A stretch of DNA of 64,000 nucleotides, taken from NCBI RefSeq assembly GCF_950023065.1, contig NC_088677.1:12046001-12110000 (forward strand), read 5' to 3'. Below are positions 28,861-41,780 of the stretch, piece by piece (positions within the stretch are counted from its first letter, which is position 1; each line of letters starts with the position of its first letter). The notes beneath the pieces were generated by a model. The model did no database searches and was not told where the DNA came from. It saw only the letters and a list, made by a program, of their open reading frames with translations. The DNA is from Planococcus citri (Eukaryota; Arthropoda; Insecta; Hemiptera; Pseudococcidae). The translations under genes were made by a program, and so were the position numbers.

Positions 28861-30480
28861 TGAATTTCGGTCTTGAATGTATCTACAGCATCTCGGTTTT
28901 TGTTGAGAATTGTCGCGTTTCAGCGAAATTTCCGATGATTTTTACTGTTTTTCTGAAAATTGCCCAAAAGTCTCGTGTTCTTGCCAAAAATGGCGTCAAA
29001 AAAGGAGACTTAAGATGAACCAATAATTTTGCAAAAGTTCTGAATTTTAAATAATCCGCCAGATTCTGATTTTTGCCAAAAATTTGCGGAATTTCTCAGT
29101 TTTCAGCAATTTGCAGAATCACGTCTTTTTAGCAGAGAATTGCCAAAACTTTTTCTTCTGGAAAGTTGCTCTAAAACTTTCTTTTTTGTCAGAAATTCCC
29201 TATAATTAAGTACTTTACGTTTTATCTTTTTACCAAATTATTGCCTAAAAGTTTCGCTTTTTTCTTGCTTGTTTTTCTCGAAAAAATTCTGTTTTTTGCT
29301 AACAATGAACGAAAATTGGTCGTTGTTTTGCAGGAAGATTTGAAAAGTCTTCATATTTTTTTTTTCACTAGTCTTGCTCTTTTGCCTATGCAGGTAGTGA
29401 AAGTAATGAAGAGGTGGTAATTTTGAAAGTCAGTAGTAAAAGTAGTGAAAAAGTAGTGATTTTCAGTGATTTTGCTCGAAAGGTACTGAAGAAAAGGGGA
29501 AAACCAATTTTCCACACGTGAAAAACTTGAAAATCACTGCTAAAAATGGAAAAAATTCCTCCATCTTTCATATTATTTGTACCCAATTGGAAAAATTTTA
29601 TTCTCAAAATTGATTTCAAGTTTTAAAAACGTGCACTCAGTCCAATATGAAAAATTACGAAGTCCAAACCAATAAAAATAAAATAAAACAGAATAAAATA
29701 AAATTAAAAAATTGAAAAAAATAAAATTAAAAAATGGAAAAAAATGAAAAATTGAAGGGAGCGAATTGAAAATACTATTTTGGAAGGCAGTGAAAAAGTA
29801 GTGATTTTCCATCAGCAAATTTTTGCAGACACCCTGACTATAAAGTCTTTCATTTTTCCAACAAATTTTGAAAAATAAGTCTTACTTTTTCCACAGAGAA
29901 TCGCAAAAAAGTTTTTTTCCCCAAAATAGAGTGATATTGAAAAGTATGTGTGCTTGATTTTCAAAAATTGCAATGTATACTTTTTGCTAAAATGTTCAAA
30001 TTCTTGATTTTTATCAAAAATTCTGGCTTTTTACCGAAATTTCTAAAGAAAATTCATTGTTTTTCTAAAAATGGCCCAGAAGTCTCGTGTTTTGCCGAAA
30101 AATGCGCCAAAAAATATCACCTCTATAAGCCAATAACTTTACAATAATCCTAGCTGCTTTTTGCCAACATCGTCAGAGTCTCTTGCTGTTTGCCAAAAAT
30201 TGGTAGAAATTCTCAAGTTTTAGCAAATTTGAAAAATCACTTTTCTGCAGAATTCCTGAGAAATCTCTTTTTTTTTGTGCAAAATTACTCGAAAAACTCG
30301 GCTTTTTGTCAAAAATGTTCAATAATTTACACTTAGTTTCACCTTTTTACCTAAAAATTGCCAAGAAGATTCGCTTTTGCGACAAAAATTGCGAAAAAAT
30401 ATAGAAAACACGGTGTTTTTTTTCTTCAAAAATTACCTATCCAAAAATTGTAGTTAGTAAGCCATAAGGAAGTTTTCTTC
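28860..30480. repeat. Degenerate minisatellite, block 1
   Basis: Irregular 30-50-bp units built around TTTTTGCCAAAAATTGCC and AAAGTCTCG-like words, with many substitutions. The same words recur in block 2 at 32930-33920. There is no gene. Confidence 0.6.
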
Positions 30481-32930
30481 TACAACATTATGGCTCTTTT
30501 TGGTTTGGTAGTTGGTTTTTATTTTTGGCTAATATATTTTTTGTATAGCCGCGCCGTGGTGAGCTGATGTGTTTTTAGTTGGGGTTATGGAGGGAAAGGG
30601 GGTTCAGTATGAAGCGTGTTGACGTGTTTTTAGGTATTTTTTTTTTTCATATATTATTGCAAAAATGTTATTCTAGAAATAATTCCGAACCAAAAATAAA
30701 AAAAGAAAAAGAAAAAAAATGAAAAAAATCGATCTGGAGGGGGGTTAAACATTTTTGAAAGGCATGGAGAAGTAGTGAAATTGTAGTGACTTTCGGTCAA
30801 GAAATTTTTTCATATATAATTTCAAAACATTTTATTCTGGAAATGGTTTCAAACTGGAAAAAAAGAAAACAAAAAAATGAAAGAAATTGAAAAAAAAAAT
30901 AAAAAAATTGATTGGGGGGGGGGTGAAATTTTTTTTAAAGGCAGTGAGAAAGTACCCAGTGAAAATGTAGTGATTTTTGATTAACAAATTCCTGTAGATA
31001 GTAAGACACCCTGCTGACAGATCGCCTATACCATTTTGATACTATTTTTAAATTTTCCTATTCTATTCCTCAAGCTCAATAAATGTGTAAGCACATATTT
31101 TTATGCATGGGTAACTGTATTTTTAGTAACGTGGTGAGGACCCCTGAGTCAAGCCACATTTACCTTTTTTTCATATTTTTGGGCAATTTAGCCCTATGAG
31201 GTTTTATTTGGTAATATAAATATCATGCTTCGATGTTCGAGCATATGGTAATGTACAGATATCCGGATGCTGTGGCCGAGGCAGCGTACCTGCCGGGGTC
31301 CCTGCACCATTATTATCTGAGATAAGAGGTGTAATGTACTCCTATTTGGTATGGTTTTATGACGAGCTGATTTTATTCATGTACTCATCATCTTTTTTCC
31401 TATTTTTACTCATTTTCCCTCCTCATGTTTGCTTCTTTTTTTCCAATCCAAATGCTTGCGTCTGGTGTTTTGAAAAAAAAATTTTTGAATTGCTTCTCAT
31501 TTTTTACCTAAAAATTGTCTGTTATGCGGTACTCGATTTTACGTACTTTTCTCTCGTTGTTTCTTTTTGATCGAAATTATCGTTTTTTTCTTGTGGCATT
31601 TTTGTTTTACCAAAAAAAAAAAAAATTGAACTTTAATTTAGATTAATTTACACACGTCACATGCTTGGTATTGAACTCTACTCCCTTTGAGCCCCTTTAT
31701 TTGAACTTTGACCTTTTTATATTTTTTTAAACATAAAAAAAAAGATTCTCAGGAATTGTATCTTTTTTCATCATCATCAATATTACTTCGCAATTTTTAT
31801 ATTCACTTGATGTTTTTATCTTGGATAGGTATGTCTTTTCGTTCATTTAGACCATGAATAATCAAATCAGTAAGACACCATGGAAGTGTCATCTCTCGTG
31901 AAAAGCAGTAAAATCGGTTATCTCGACAGTTCGTAACACCTAGAACAACATTAGCTGCAACCCTTACGTCAAATTCGTAGCATTTGTCACCTATTACCAC
32001 CAGATATATTGACCAGGGTGTACCTTATTTTGAAAAGTTGAAGTTTTCCTCCTCCCATCCCCCAAAAGTCGTTACTTCGGGTGAGAAAACAATTCTCTTA
32101 TTTTTTATTTTCCATCAATCTTCAAAAAAAGTGGTGCCCGGAGCCTCCCAAGATAAAAAAAGAAAAAAAAATACAAAAAAATGCATCAAAATTGAAAATT
32201 GTTTGTTTCCACATTACAATTTTTCTAAATAACTATTTTTTTCAAGAGCAAACTTTCTCCGGCTTTTCAAACCATATTGGGCATCTGAAAAAGAGCCCCT
32301 TAAAGTTGATCAAATCTCAAAAAATGAGAATAAAGCGAAATCAGGGGAAAATTTTTGAAAACATCTCATTCTCATATTAGAATATTGTTCCACATAGGTA
32401 CCTATATCTTCCTTTTCAAGAAAAAACTTTCGTTGCACCCCCCAAAATGATGTTGGGTTTCTTGTATGGAGCACCCCAAATTTGAAAAAAACATATCTAA
32501 TATATGAAAAATTTATGTCTGTAGAAATATTTTTTTGGACATTTTTCAAAAGGCAGAATCTAACTCCTACTCTGGTCTTCCAAATTTAATGATGTTGGTC
32601 ACTTTGTATGAAGCCCCGAAAGTTGATAAAAATATCAAAAAAGATGTAAAATTGGAGTCATGATTATGCGAATACAAAAATATATTTGGAAATTTTTCAT
32701 CCCATGAGCAGAAAGCAGAATATTTACGTATACTTATAAACAGACATTTTTTTCACTTCTTTTTTGGGGACACGCTAATTCTCGAAAGTTGTAAGTCTAT
32801 AATTTTTTGTACCCCCTGCCCTCCCCAAACCACCAAAAAGAATCGATATTCGCCTTTTCTGTTTGAAAAGCGCAGTTTTCGTTCCCATATCGTTGTGTAT
32901 TTTTTTATCAAACTAGATTATAAAGATCTC
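30480..32930. other. Mixed AT-rich intron-like DNA
   Basis: No gene is supported. It contains G-rich and A-rich low-complexity runs (30640-30930), a GC-rich exon-like island (31259-31325), and at 32020-32160 a fragment related to the phrase HGGGTGAGAAAACAATTC-type region of family A. The stretch 32250-32720 has loosely repeated phrases of about 150-200 bp. Confidence 0.4.
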
Positions 32931-33920
32931 TTTTTTTCTTTCAAGTTTTCCCAAGTCAAAAAGCGTCAGTTTTTGTCGAAATAGTCCAGAAGTGTCCATT
33001 TATGTCATAATTGTCAAAAATTGTCAAAAATTGTCCATTCTGTTCTTGCCAAGATTGCTCAAGAAAATTGCTTTTGCTAAAATTTTTGAAAAATTCCCGT
33101 TTTAATGTCAAAATTTCCAGAGAGAGCCAACTTTTTACGAGTTGACAAAAAAAATGAATTTTTTCGTCACAATTCTCAAGAAGTACTTAATTTTTTGATA
33201 AGTAAAAATAGTCAAATGGTGGTAATTTTTGCTTTTTTGCCAAAACATAAAGTCCTCTTTTTGTTTCAAAGTTTGCCAAACACGAAAGTCTTGTTTTTTT
33301 ACAAAATTGCCCAAAACGCTTCTTTGTTGTGTCAAATTTCATTTTTACCACCAATTTTTTTCAGTTTTTGTGACATTTTTTGACATTTTTGTATTTTTTT
33401 TAGGGGCGCTATCCTCAACAATATTGGTTATGAAAAAAATCCGAAAATCCTCGCCTTTTAACAGAATGCTACACAAGATTTTCACACTTTTTCTGCAAAA
33501 AAATTCCCAAAAGTCTTTTTTGTAGAAAATTTTAGAAAACTCATTTTTTCGAAAATTTACAAAAAATTGCAGTGTTTGGCAAAATTCTTAAATGGGTGAA
33601 TTGTGTTGTTTTTTTTGTAGAAAATTGTAGTTTTTTTTAACCAAAATTGTTACAAAGTCTCGATTTTTCAGCAGGAATTGACGAAAAAGGAACTAAAAAG
33701 CAACTAACAAAACGCAAAAACCCGTTTGCAATCAGCGAATAGCTGATGGCTTGTTCCAAATTTTTCTTTAAGGTATTTTTGTCGCCCGAAAGTTGCCAAA
33801 AATATCACATTTTAACCAATAATGCAAAAGTTCTGCGTTTTTCTAAAATTATCAAAATCTTAATACATATTTTTTGTCAAAAATCTTCAAAAATTCTCAT
33901 TTTTTTTTCAAGTTGAATAA
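32930..33920. repeat. Degenerate minisatellite, block 2
   Basis: The same GCCAAAAATTG/AAAGTCTC word family as 28860-30480, after about 2.4 kb of other sequence. Short predicted ORFs here are low-complexity Phe/Lys/Leu and are not genes. Confidence 0.55.
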
Positions 33921-34699
33921 TGCGCTTTGGGGTTTGAGATTTTGGTTGGCGAATTATTTTTTACATGCTCCTTCGATGTTGCTTTATTCCAACTAATCAC
34001 TTACTTGTATTATTGGTACCTAGCCCTAGGTACTTAAATGGAAGTTATAATATGTACATTATCTCTGTCGACGCTGTAATTCAGTGCAGTAGGCAAGTTT
34101 CGCAGGAAAACAAGTCGCTATTTTGGCGGAAAATTTCCCATTCAAAATAGCTAATTTTGTTTTCGTTAAAGGCAAATCGGCTTGTTTTTACGGCGCAGTT
34201 TTAAGAATTAAAATGCTCATTATTGCGAAATTCTACGACTATACGAACAACAATATAAGGGACTGGCGAAGAAAGATATTAGTAGATTGTGAAACTATGC
34301 ACAAAAGATATTCGTGTTAATCCTCGAGCCAGGCTACGAGTAAAACGTACCTAATATTTATGGATTTTTAAAAACGCTGATTACAATACCGAGGCCGAAG
34401 GGGACTATAAGGTTTCTGGTATAAATAATTGTACATTTTCTCCAGTATAATGTATAAATGGGCTATAGATATCCAATTTCATTAAGTTGGTAACTTACAT
34501 AATTATTTATGGAGTAAATTAGGGCTGTATAGCTATTAGCTAGGTACCTTAATTTCACCTGTGAAAAAATTTACTTGCTTGCGTTTTTATGAATTAGCTT
34601 TGATAAAATGATAAGATATCATATTTTTTTTTCATGTGGTGAAATATGGCTTTAAAAAAGAGATTAATTTTTGACGTTTGTTGTTTATTTCTGTGATAG
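33920..34699. other. Intron-like sequence upstream of the putative exon
   Basis: AT-rich DNA with scattered GGTACCTAGG-like words, ending in the pyrimidine-rich acceptor of the exon. No other feature is seen. Confidence 0.45.
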
Positions 34700-34810
34700 A
34701 ATATTACCGGCGTGACGGAGGGATTCAAGAGTGCTTTGGCCCGGCTCAAGCAGCGCGCCGGGGGCTCCTCCCAACCGTCTTCCAGCGAAAGGTCACCAGA
34801 AAACGGACCG
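34700..34810 (+). CDS. Putative internal exon of an unidentified host gene (111 bp, 37 codons)
   Basis: A GC-rich segment in AT-rich DNA, bounded by TTGTTTATTTCTGTGATAG on the left and by GTGAGT on the right, both good splice consensus. In frame 1 it is open for exactly 37 codons. It encodes an amphipathic helix-like start (VTEGFKSALARLKQR) followed by a Gly/Ser/Pro-rich polar stretch. Frame 3 is open too; frame 2 has a stop. The length is a multiple of three, so the exon could be skipped without a frameshift. The protein is not recognised. If real, the repeat-filled DNA on both sides is intron of a plus-strand gene. Confidence 0.6.
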
Positions 34811-37800
34811 GTGAGTTGACTGATTTATTAAAATTCATCTTACCTATAATAGCCCAGATAACTGTGTGTTCAGTTAGGGTTGCTTCTGATTCCGTCTGGT
34901 TTCATCTAGTTTTATCCTAAATTAATCCAATTAGATGAAATGTGTGCTAGTTATGGGAAAAAATTAGCAGTTTTTGAATATACATGTATGCTGAATTATC
35001 AGCTTGGGATGCTGATGGGCTAAAATTATTACTCGGTTGTGCGATCGCACATGCTTTGAAATAGCAAACTCGAAATATTGTGAATTATGAAATCGTGAAA
35101 GGGGAGAAAAAACTTACGTATGTATTATATTGTACAGCTCAATTAACGATCTTCCAACACATCGACGTTATCTATGAGATGTTATTTTTAAAACACGTTG
35201 GTAAGAGCTAAAGCGAAGAAACCTTTTTTCCCCTCTAAAATGTCCATTCTTTGAGGCCCCAAATTTTCCCTTTTGGGGACAATAATCAGATCAAATTATA
35301 GTATAATATTTATTTGGATCTAGTTAGATCCAACTCGTTGAAGATGCCAAATTTATAAAAAATACTGATAGAATCGAAAAGTCAAATCGATGAAAATTTG
35401 GCTGTAAAATCTCGTTTGTAGAGAACTTTTTTCATTTCTTTTCTCCTCAATTGTTTGTACCCGAGATAAAGGGGGGGGGAAATACCCCAAAACACAGCAT
35501 TTGATTTATTTTTGTCGCATCTGATTTTTCAGTGAATAAGTTGATTTACTTACTTTAGCTTTAGGTCAATAAAAAATGATTTTTTTGCGTGAAATTTCTT
35601 GTTCTAAGGTCGCATAATCCTTGTACATCTTATCGTTAATACAAAACTCCACTTCATCTGGGCCATTTAGATTATTTTGGGGTAGGTAATTGTTTCGAGG
35701 AGATTGAGAAATAATCTCGATTTCTAATCGAGTGATGACTGCAATTCGTATGTATACTTTTTTTCCGAACATCCGCCAATTTTTTAGTAAAAATTTATGG
35801 ACTGTGGGATTCAATCAGGAGATGAACGTGTGAAGATCAAACACTAAGTAAAAAGAAAAAACCACTTGCCAAACATAGCAACTGTTGTAACTTCATTAAC
35901 TTCATGTACGCTTCTGAACCTTGATGCCAACTTGATCAAACTTTTCTTCCACTATTCTGACGTGGACAGAATATTACCTAGGTACTGGCATTTCAACACA
36001 AAACAACTATACATGGTAATATATAGATTTATACTTCAAATTATGTTGCAAAGTCAGCTGATTGCGTAAATCTTCACAAACATTCAAATCTGCTAATTTG
36101 CAATGTGAAAAAGAGAATTTATAAACTTTTGTAATCTCTGCATTCACGGTTCAAAGAGGTTACACGATTATGGATTCCAAACTCCCTACCCCGCACAGAC
36201 GCACATAATAGACTGGTTTGAAAAAAAATCACGTAGGTACCTATAATTAGATTGAATTATAATTAAGTATCTGATCCAATGTGTTGAAGACATTGTGAAG
36301 ATGAAATTAAATCAAGAATTTGTGATCAATTTTGATCGAATCCTTTTTTATGGGTATATATGGGTCATTACACGTCAATTCGACCAAGAATTGGGAGGGG
36401 TGGGGGGGGTCGGCGATTTTTTTGAAGTTTTTCCTGTGGAAAGACCTTCCGAAGAGATGACCAATGGCGCAAATCGAAGCCTTCTAGCCCTTTTTTAAAG
36501 GCTGCTAGGGGGTGTCAAAGTTTTCAGTGAACTTGAAATATCATACATTTCAGCAGTTGATTACTCGATAACCGCGATACCTACCAAAATGGAACTTTTG
36601 CCAATGATTAGGGGTTCTGAAAGGCTTTTTGATGATATCATAAAAATCAGTGTTGCCACTTTTTTCGTACGAAAAATTAGCTTGAAAAGTTTCAAAACAT
36701 AGTTTTCACATCGCTCGTCCCGACTCTCGAAAATTCTGAAAAAGATATATCATGGACAACTTCTCACGCTGAACGACATATTAAAAAATTGGGATGGCTT
36801 TATTTTGTAAAGTCGATTTAAAAAAATTGAAAGTTTGCGAAAAAATGTGATTTTTTGATTTAAAACATGAAAAAAAGTTTTGATCGGTGAAGTTGACCCA
36901 TTTGACCCCTATTTTTACGTATCGGTTGAAGAAGTTGAAAAAAATCCTTTCACCCAATGAAATAAACTCATCACAAAAAAATCAAAATTCGAAAAAATTC
37001 AATTTTTAATTTCCAAACATCAAAAAAAGTTTAAATTTATTCAGTTGTCTTATTTTGACCTCATTCTGACGTATTTCATGAGAAAGTTGATGAAAATTAC
37101 ACTCGTAGCAAAACAAATTAAAATTAGTTTATTTTTTCAATTAACTCAGATTTTGATTTATTTGTGATTTTTCGGGGGCAATAATTAGATCATATTATAT
37201 GGACTTATTTGAATAAGTAAAATTGGTTCCAACTCGTTGAAAACATTGCAATGATAAAATTTGGTCTGGAAATTTTGTAATCTATTTTGATCGAATTCTT
37301 TTTTCACGGGGATGTGGACTTCCAATGCCAAATTTATAAAGATGCAGATGATTTGCCTGTAAAATCTCATCTATAGAGAACATTTTTCATTTCTTTTCTC
37401 CCTCATTTGTTTGTGTGCGATCCCTGAAAAGGAAGAAAAAAAAACAAAATACAGCATTTTGATTAGTTTTTTTTTAGCAGCTGAATTTTCTGTGAATAAG
37501 TTGATTTACTTACTTTAGCTTTAGATTCCATTAAAAAAAATCCTGGGGTTGTGTGCAATTTTTTTCGGAGAAGCCAACTGCTCGTATATGTTTGTTAATA
37601 TATATGTACTTTATATTCCACTTAACCTGAATCATTTCGATTATGTTGGGCTAATTGTTTCGAGGGGATTGAGAAAAATTCTCGATTTCCAATCGAGTGA
37701 TGACTTCATTTCATATTATTTTTTTTCGAACACCACGAGCCAATTTTTTTAGTACAAATTCGTGGACGAGAATTTTTATAATTTGTACGCACGCTGAATT

Positions 37801-39193
37801 AGTTTGGGACGTTGATTGGCTAGAATTTTTTTCTCCGTAGTACGATTTCACATGCTGTGAAATGGCCAACTCGAATTGCTGTGAATCGTGAATTCAGAAA
37901 GGGGAAAAATAACTTACCTTATCAATTTGATCTTCGGAACACTATATTTCAGCGAGACTGGCAATTCGAATTAAAAGTTCCACCTTTTGTCAAAATCTTG
38001 CGATTTTTTGTTTCATTGAATTCTCGGATTACAAATTCAAATATTGCATTCTTCGAAAGTTGAAGCTTTGAAAAACAAAAACAAAAGCAAGTAGTGAGCA
38101 AAAAGCAAAAACCCTTTTGCAATCGGTTATTCTTATGAAGGAGGTTATATATTATCCACCTATTCAAGTGTCATTTTGCTGAAGCTTGAAAACAAAAACA
38201 ACGCAACCAGCGAGCGAAAAGCAAAAATCCTCTTGAAATTGTTTCATGGTCGTCGTCGTCGTGGTCGCAGCTCATTCATAATTCATATTAAATCGGTTTC
38301 TAGCGTATTTGTTACTTTCTCTCAGGGTTTTGCAGGGAGAGTTAGCTGGCGAGTTTCTTGTCAGCAGCTCTGATCGTCTTCTCCCTCTGGTCCTCTTTCC
38401 TTGAATTTTTCCTTATGCTAATACTGGAAATTAATTGTTGAGAAGGAAAAAATACCCCAAAATACAGCAGTTTATTCCCTTTTTTTTGGCAGCTGATTTT
38501 TATATTGATTTATGCGTACTTACCTTACCTTTACCTGGACAATTTTGATTTAGTAGTTTGACTTAATTGTTTCGAGCAGATTGAGAAAAATTCTCGATTT
38601 CCAATCGAGCGATGTCTTACCTTACATTCATATTTTCTTTCGAACAATATTAACCGCAATTTTTCAGTATAAATTTACGAATGAGAACTTTTCAAATTTG
38701 TACACTGAATTAGCTCGGAGCGTCGATGAGCTGATATACTTTCTCTGTTAGAACGATTGCACATACCTTCTGTGAAATGGCCAACTCGTCTGTGATTCAT
38801 GAATTTAGAAAGGAGAAAAATAACTCACTTTATTTTAGCTCAATTTGATCATCTTCCGCGAAATTCGACGTTCTGGTGTTTCAACACAAAACAACTATAC
38901 CTACATAATGTATAGATTTATACTTCAAATAATAATATTTCAATTTTCAAAGTCAGTTGATAGCGTAAATCTTCAAAAACATTCAAATCTGTGTTATTTT
39001 GCAATAAGTAAATGTTGGAATTTTTCCAAGTCCCCAGTGCCTTTTCGAGGAAAGGAAATTCATAGGCTTTTAAAATCCCTATGTTCAAGGAATAGGACGA
39101 AAAATATGCGAGACTAGGTCATGACTCATGAGGTTATGGGTTTCAGCCCCCAGCCCTCGACTCTGTTTTAAAAAAAAATGATATTTTAGATCA
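34811..39193. repeat. Family B repeat array, first part
   Basis: Diverged copies of family B landmarks: CTGTGAATCATGAATTTAG-type phrases near 35080, 37870 and 38790; a GTTGATTTACTTACTT-type phrase near 35540 and 37500; and the phrase GGCTGTAAAATCTCATCT near 35400. At 36362-36970 lies a copy of the cargo found inside the element at 60970-61963. There is no gene. Confidence 0.6.
36362..36970 (+). repeat. Solo copy of the 61.2 kb element cargo
   Basis: Starts GGTCATTACACGTCAATTCG and is collinear with 61178-61790, sharing long blocks such as GATGACCAATGGCGCAAATC. It lacks the terminal inverted repeats seen around the other copy. Confidence 0.8.
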
Positions 39194-41780
39194 AAGAAGG
39201 AGGGTCATTATGGGCATTTTCGTGCCCCTCGCTACTTCGAGACTTTAATGCCCTTTTCTTATAGGGGATGGTCCCTAGTATTAATATTAGGCGATATTTT
39301 CCCAGAAAAGCCCATAGGGGGGCTGTGGGGTGGCCCCAAAGTCGAAAATTTCAAAAATTTTTAGAACCACTGCTCGAAAATGTAAAAAATTAAAAGTAGC
39401 GAATATATGTTGCTTTAAGGGTAAGCAATGCAGCACGTAACGCTTTTTTCATTTTTGACCTTTTTGGGGGTTGTGGTGGGGGTATTTCTATTTTTGAAAA
39501 TTTCGAAACCCCCTTTTTTGACCCTTCCCGTCGAGCCCCGCTAATGCCGTTTTCATGGTTTATTGCTACTAGAAGTAAGTTCAATTGATATCATTTGCAA
39601 CCCCCTCACCAACTTGGCTCATATCGAAAAATTCAATTTTTGACTTTTTTTTGAGGTCCATATTTTGGGAAACCATGAAAAGCTATCGAGGTCCGGTTTG
39701 CGGCAAATATGTTGAATTTTACTTCTTAATCGACTGGCATGCTTGAATTTTTATTTCAAGTCAATTTTTGACCTCATTGTTGCAGATCACTTTTGGGGGT
39801 GGCGAACTTTGAGAACCCCTGAAAAAAGTTCTAAAGTGAATTTTTTCAAACTTTGAGCTGAAGTGGTCTTAAATACATGTGTTTAACCAAGATAATATGC
39901 GAATGCGATATTTTAATACAATTTAGTCATTTTGGGTGATTTTATCAAAAAAAGTAGGGTTTTAACAACAGGCATAGCATTTCCGGCAAAAGTTCTGAAA
40001 CTTCAATAACACTTTTCTCAGCCCCATTCCAACCGATATTGAAAATTTTTCAGTATGTTATGTATATCCTTATTAGGTATCCCCACAAAAATTTTCAACC
40101 CCCTCCCCTTATATTTACCCTTCAAAATGGCGTATTTCAACTAATATTATGCTTTTTAACAATAATAAAAATAAAAATTGAGGCGGCCAAGTGTTCTGTA
40201 GAGGGCTAGATGAGTGTAGCAAAAAATCTGACGTCATATTCGTGCTCAGCGGTATCGAATCATTAGAAAACTATACCCTACTCATTAATTCTTAGTTATT
40301 TTCCCTAAAATTTCCATTTTACCCCCATCCCTCCCTATGACACATTTTTACACCATTTTGAATGGTAAATATGAGGCGAGGCGGTTAAAAATGTTTGTGG
40401 GGATACCTAATAAGGATATACATAACATACTGAAAAATTTTCAAAATCGGTCGGAATCGGGCTCAGAAAAGTGTTATTGAAGTTTCAGAAAAGAGGGGCT
40501 CTCCAAAAAGGGAAGGGGGTGTGGATCTGAAACTTTCCACGCCGAAGTTTCTCAATGGTAAATACCTCCCATGCTAATATCAACTCGAACGATTTCGGTG
40601 ACCATTTCACCCCTCTTAGGCGCCTATAGCCTTTATGTATTTTTCAGAGAACCCCTTCATTTGAATGGTTGCAGTTTCGCCCCTCTTGAACATACAAGGG
40701 AAGTTGTAACATCATTACATCGGAAATTCGACATAGATTCTTTTATCTAGCCACATATTTTTCGCTAAAATGCAATGCGGGGGAGAAAATGGCGAAAAAC
40801 TGATTTCGGGGGAGGTTCCACCCCCTTAAAGGAGGTTCCGGACCCCGTAGGGGCCAGGACTCTTAGTAGGTTGTTGAGGGGACCTCTGTGAACAATATCT
40901 GCGAAAGATCGGTTTGATATTAATTTTTCCTGCAAAAATGTCTTTAATGAATGGACTGCACCACGAATACACGTAGCTTAACTTTTGCCAGAAATGCTAT
41001 GCCTGTTGTTAAAACACTACTTTTTTTGATAAAATCACCCAAAATGACTAAATTGTATTAAAATATCGCATTCGCATATTATCTTGGTTAAACACATGTA
41101 TTTAAGACCACTTCAGCTCAAAGTTTGAAAAAATTCACTTTAGAACTTTTTTCAGGGGTTCTCAAAGTTCGCCACCCCCAAAAGTGATCTGCAACAATGA
41201 GGTCAAAAATCGACTTGAAATAAAAATTCAAGCATGCCAGTCGATTAAGAAGTAAAATTCAACATATTTGCCGCAAACCGGACCTCGATAGCTTTTCATG
41301 GTTTCCCAAAATATGGACCTCAAAAAAAAGTCAAAAATTGAATTTTTCGATATGAGCCAAGTTGGTGAGGGGGTTGCAAATGATATCAATTGAACTTACT
41401 TCTAGTAGCAATAAACCATGAAAACGGCATTAGCGGGGCTCGACGGGAAGGGTCAAAAAAGGGGGTTTCGAAATTTTCAAAAATAGAAATACCCCCACCA
41501 CAACCCCCAAAAAGGTCAAAAATGAAAAAAGCGTTACGTGCTGCATTGCTTACCCTTAAAGCAACATATATTCGCTACTTTTAATTTTTTACATTTTCGA
41601 GCAGTGGTTCTAAAAATTTTTGAAATTTTCGACTTTGGGGCCACCCCACAGCCCCCCTATGGGCTTTTCTGGGAAAATATCGCCTAATATTAATACTAGG
41701 GACCATCCCCTATAAGAAAAGGGCATTAAAGTCTCGAAGTAGCGAGGGGCACGAAAATGCCCATAATGACCCTCCTTCTT
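39194..41780. mobile_element. Foldback element with 800-bp inverted arms and an inner inverted repeat
   Basis: The outer arms 39194-39994 and about 40980-41780 are near-perfect inverted copies (axis near 40487) with tips AAGAAGGAGGGTCATTATGG. An inner pair, 39993 to about 40130 and about 40353-40490, forms a second inverted repeat with a different axis (near 40241). The identical 64-codon ORFs in the arms are mirror shadows. No clear target duplication is visible. There is no transposase. Confidence 0.9.

Noticed and set aside
39390..41584. Identical 64-codon ORFs in both arms
   Set aside because: Again an arm duplication; no start context or domain supports a gene.
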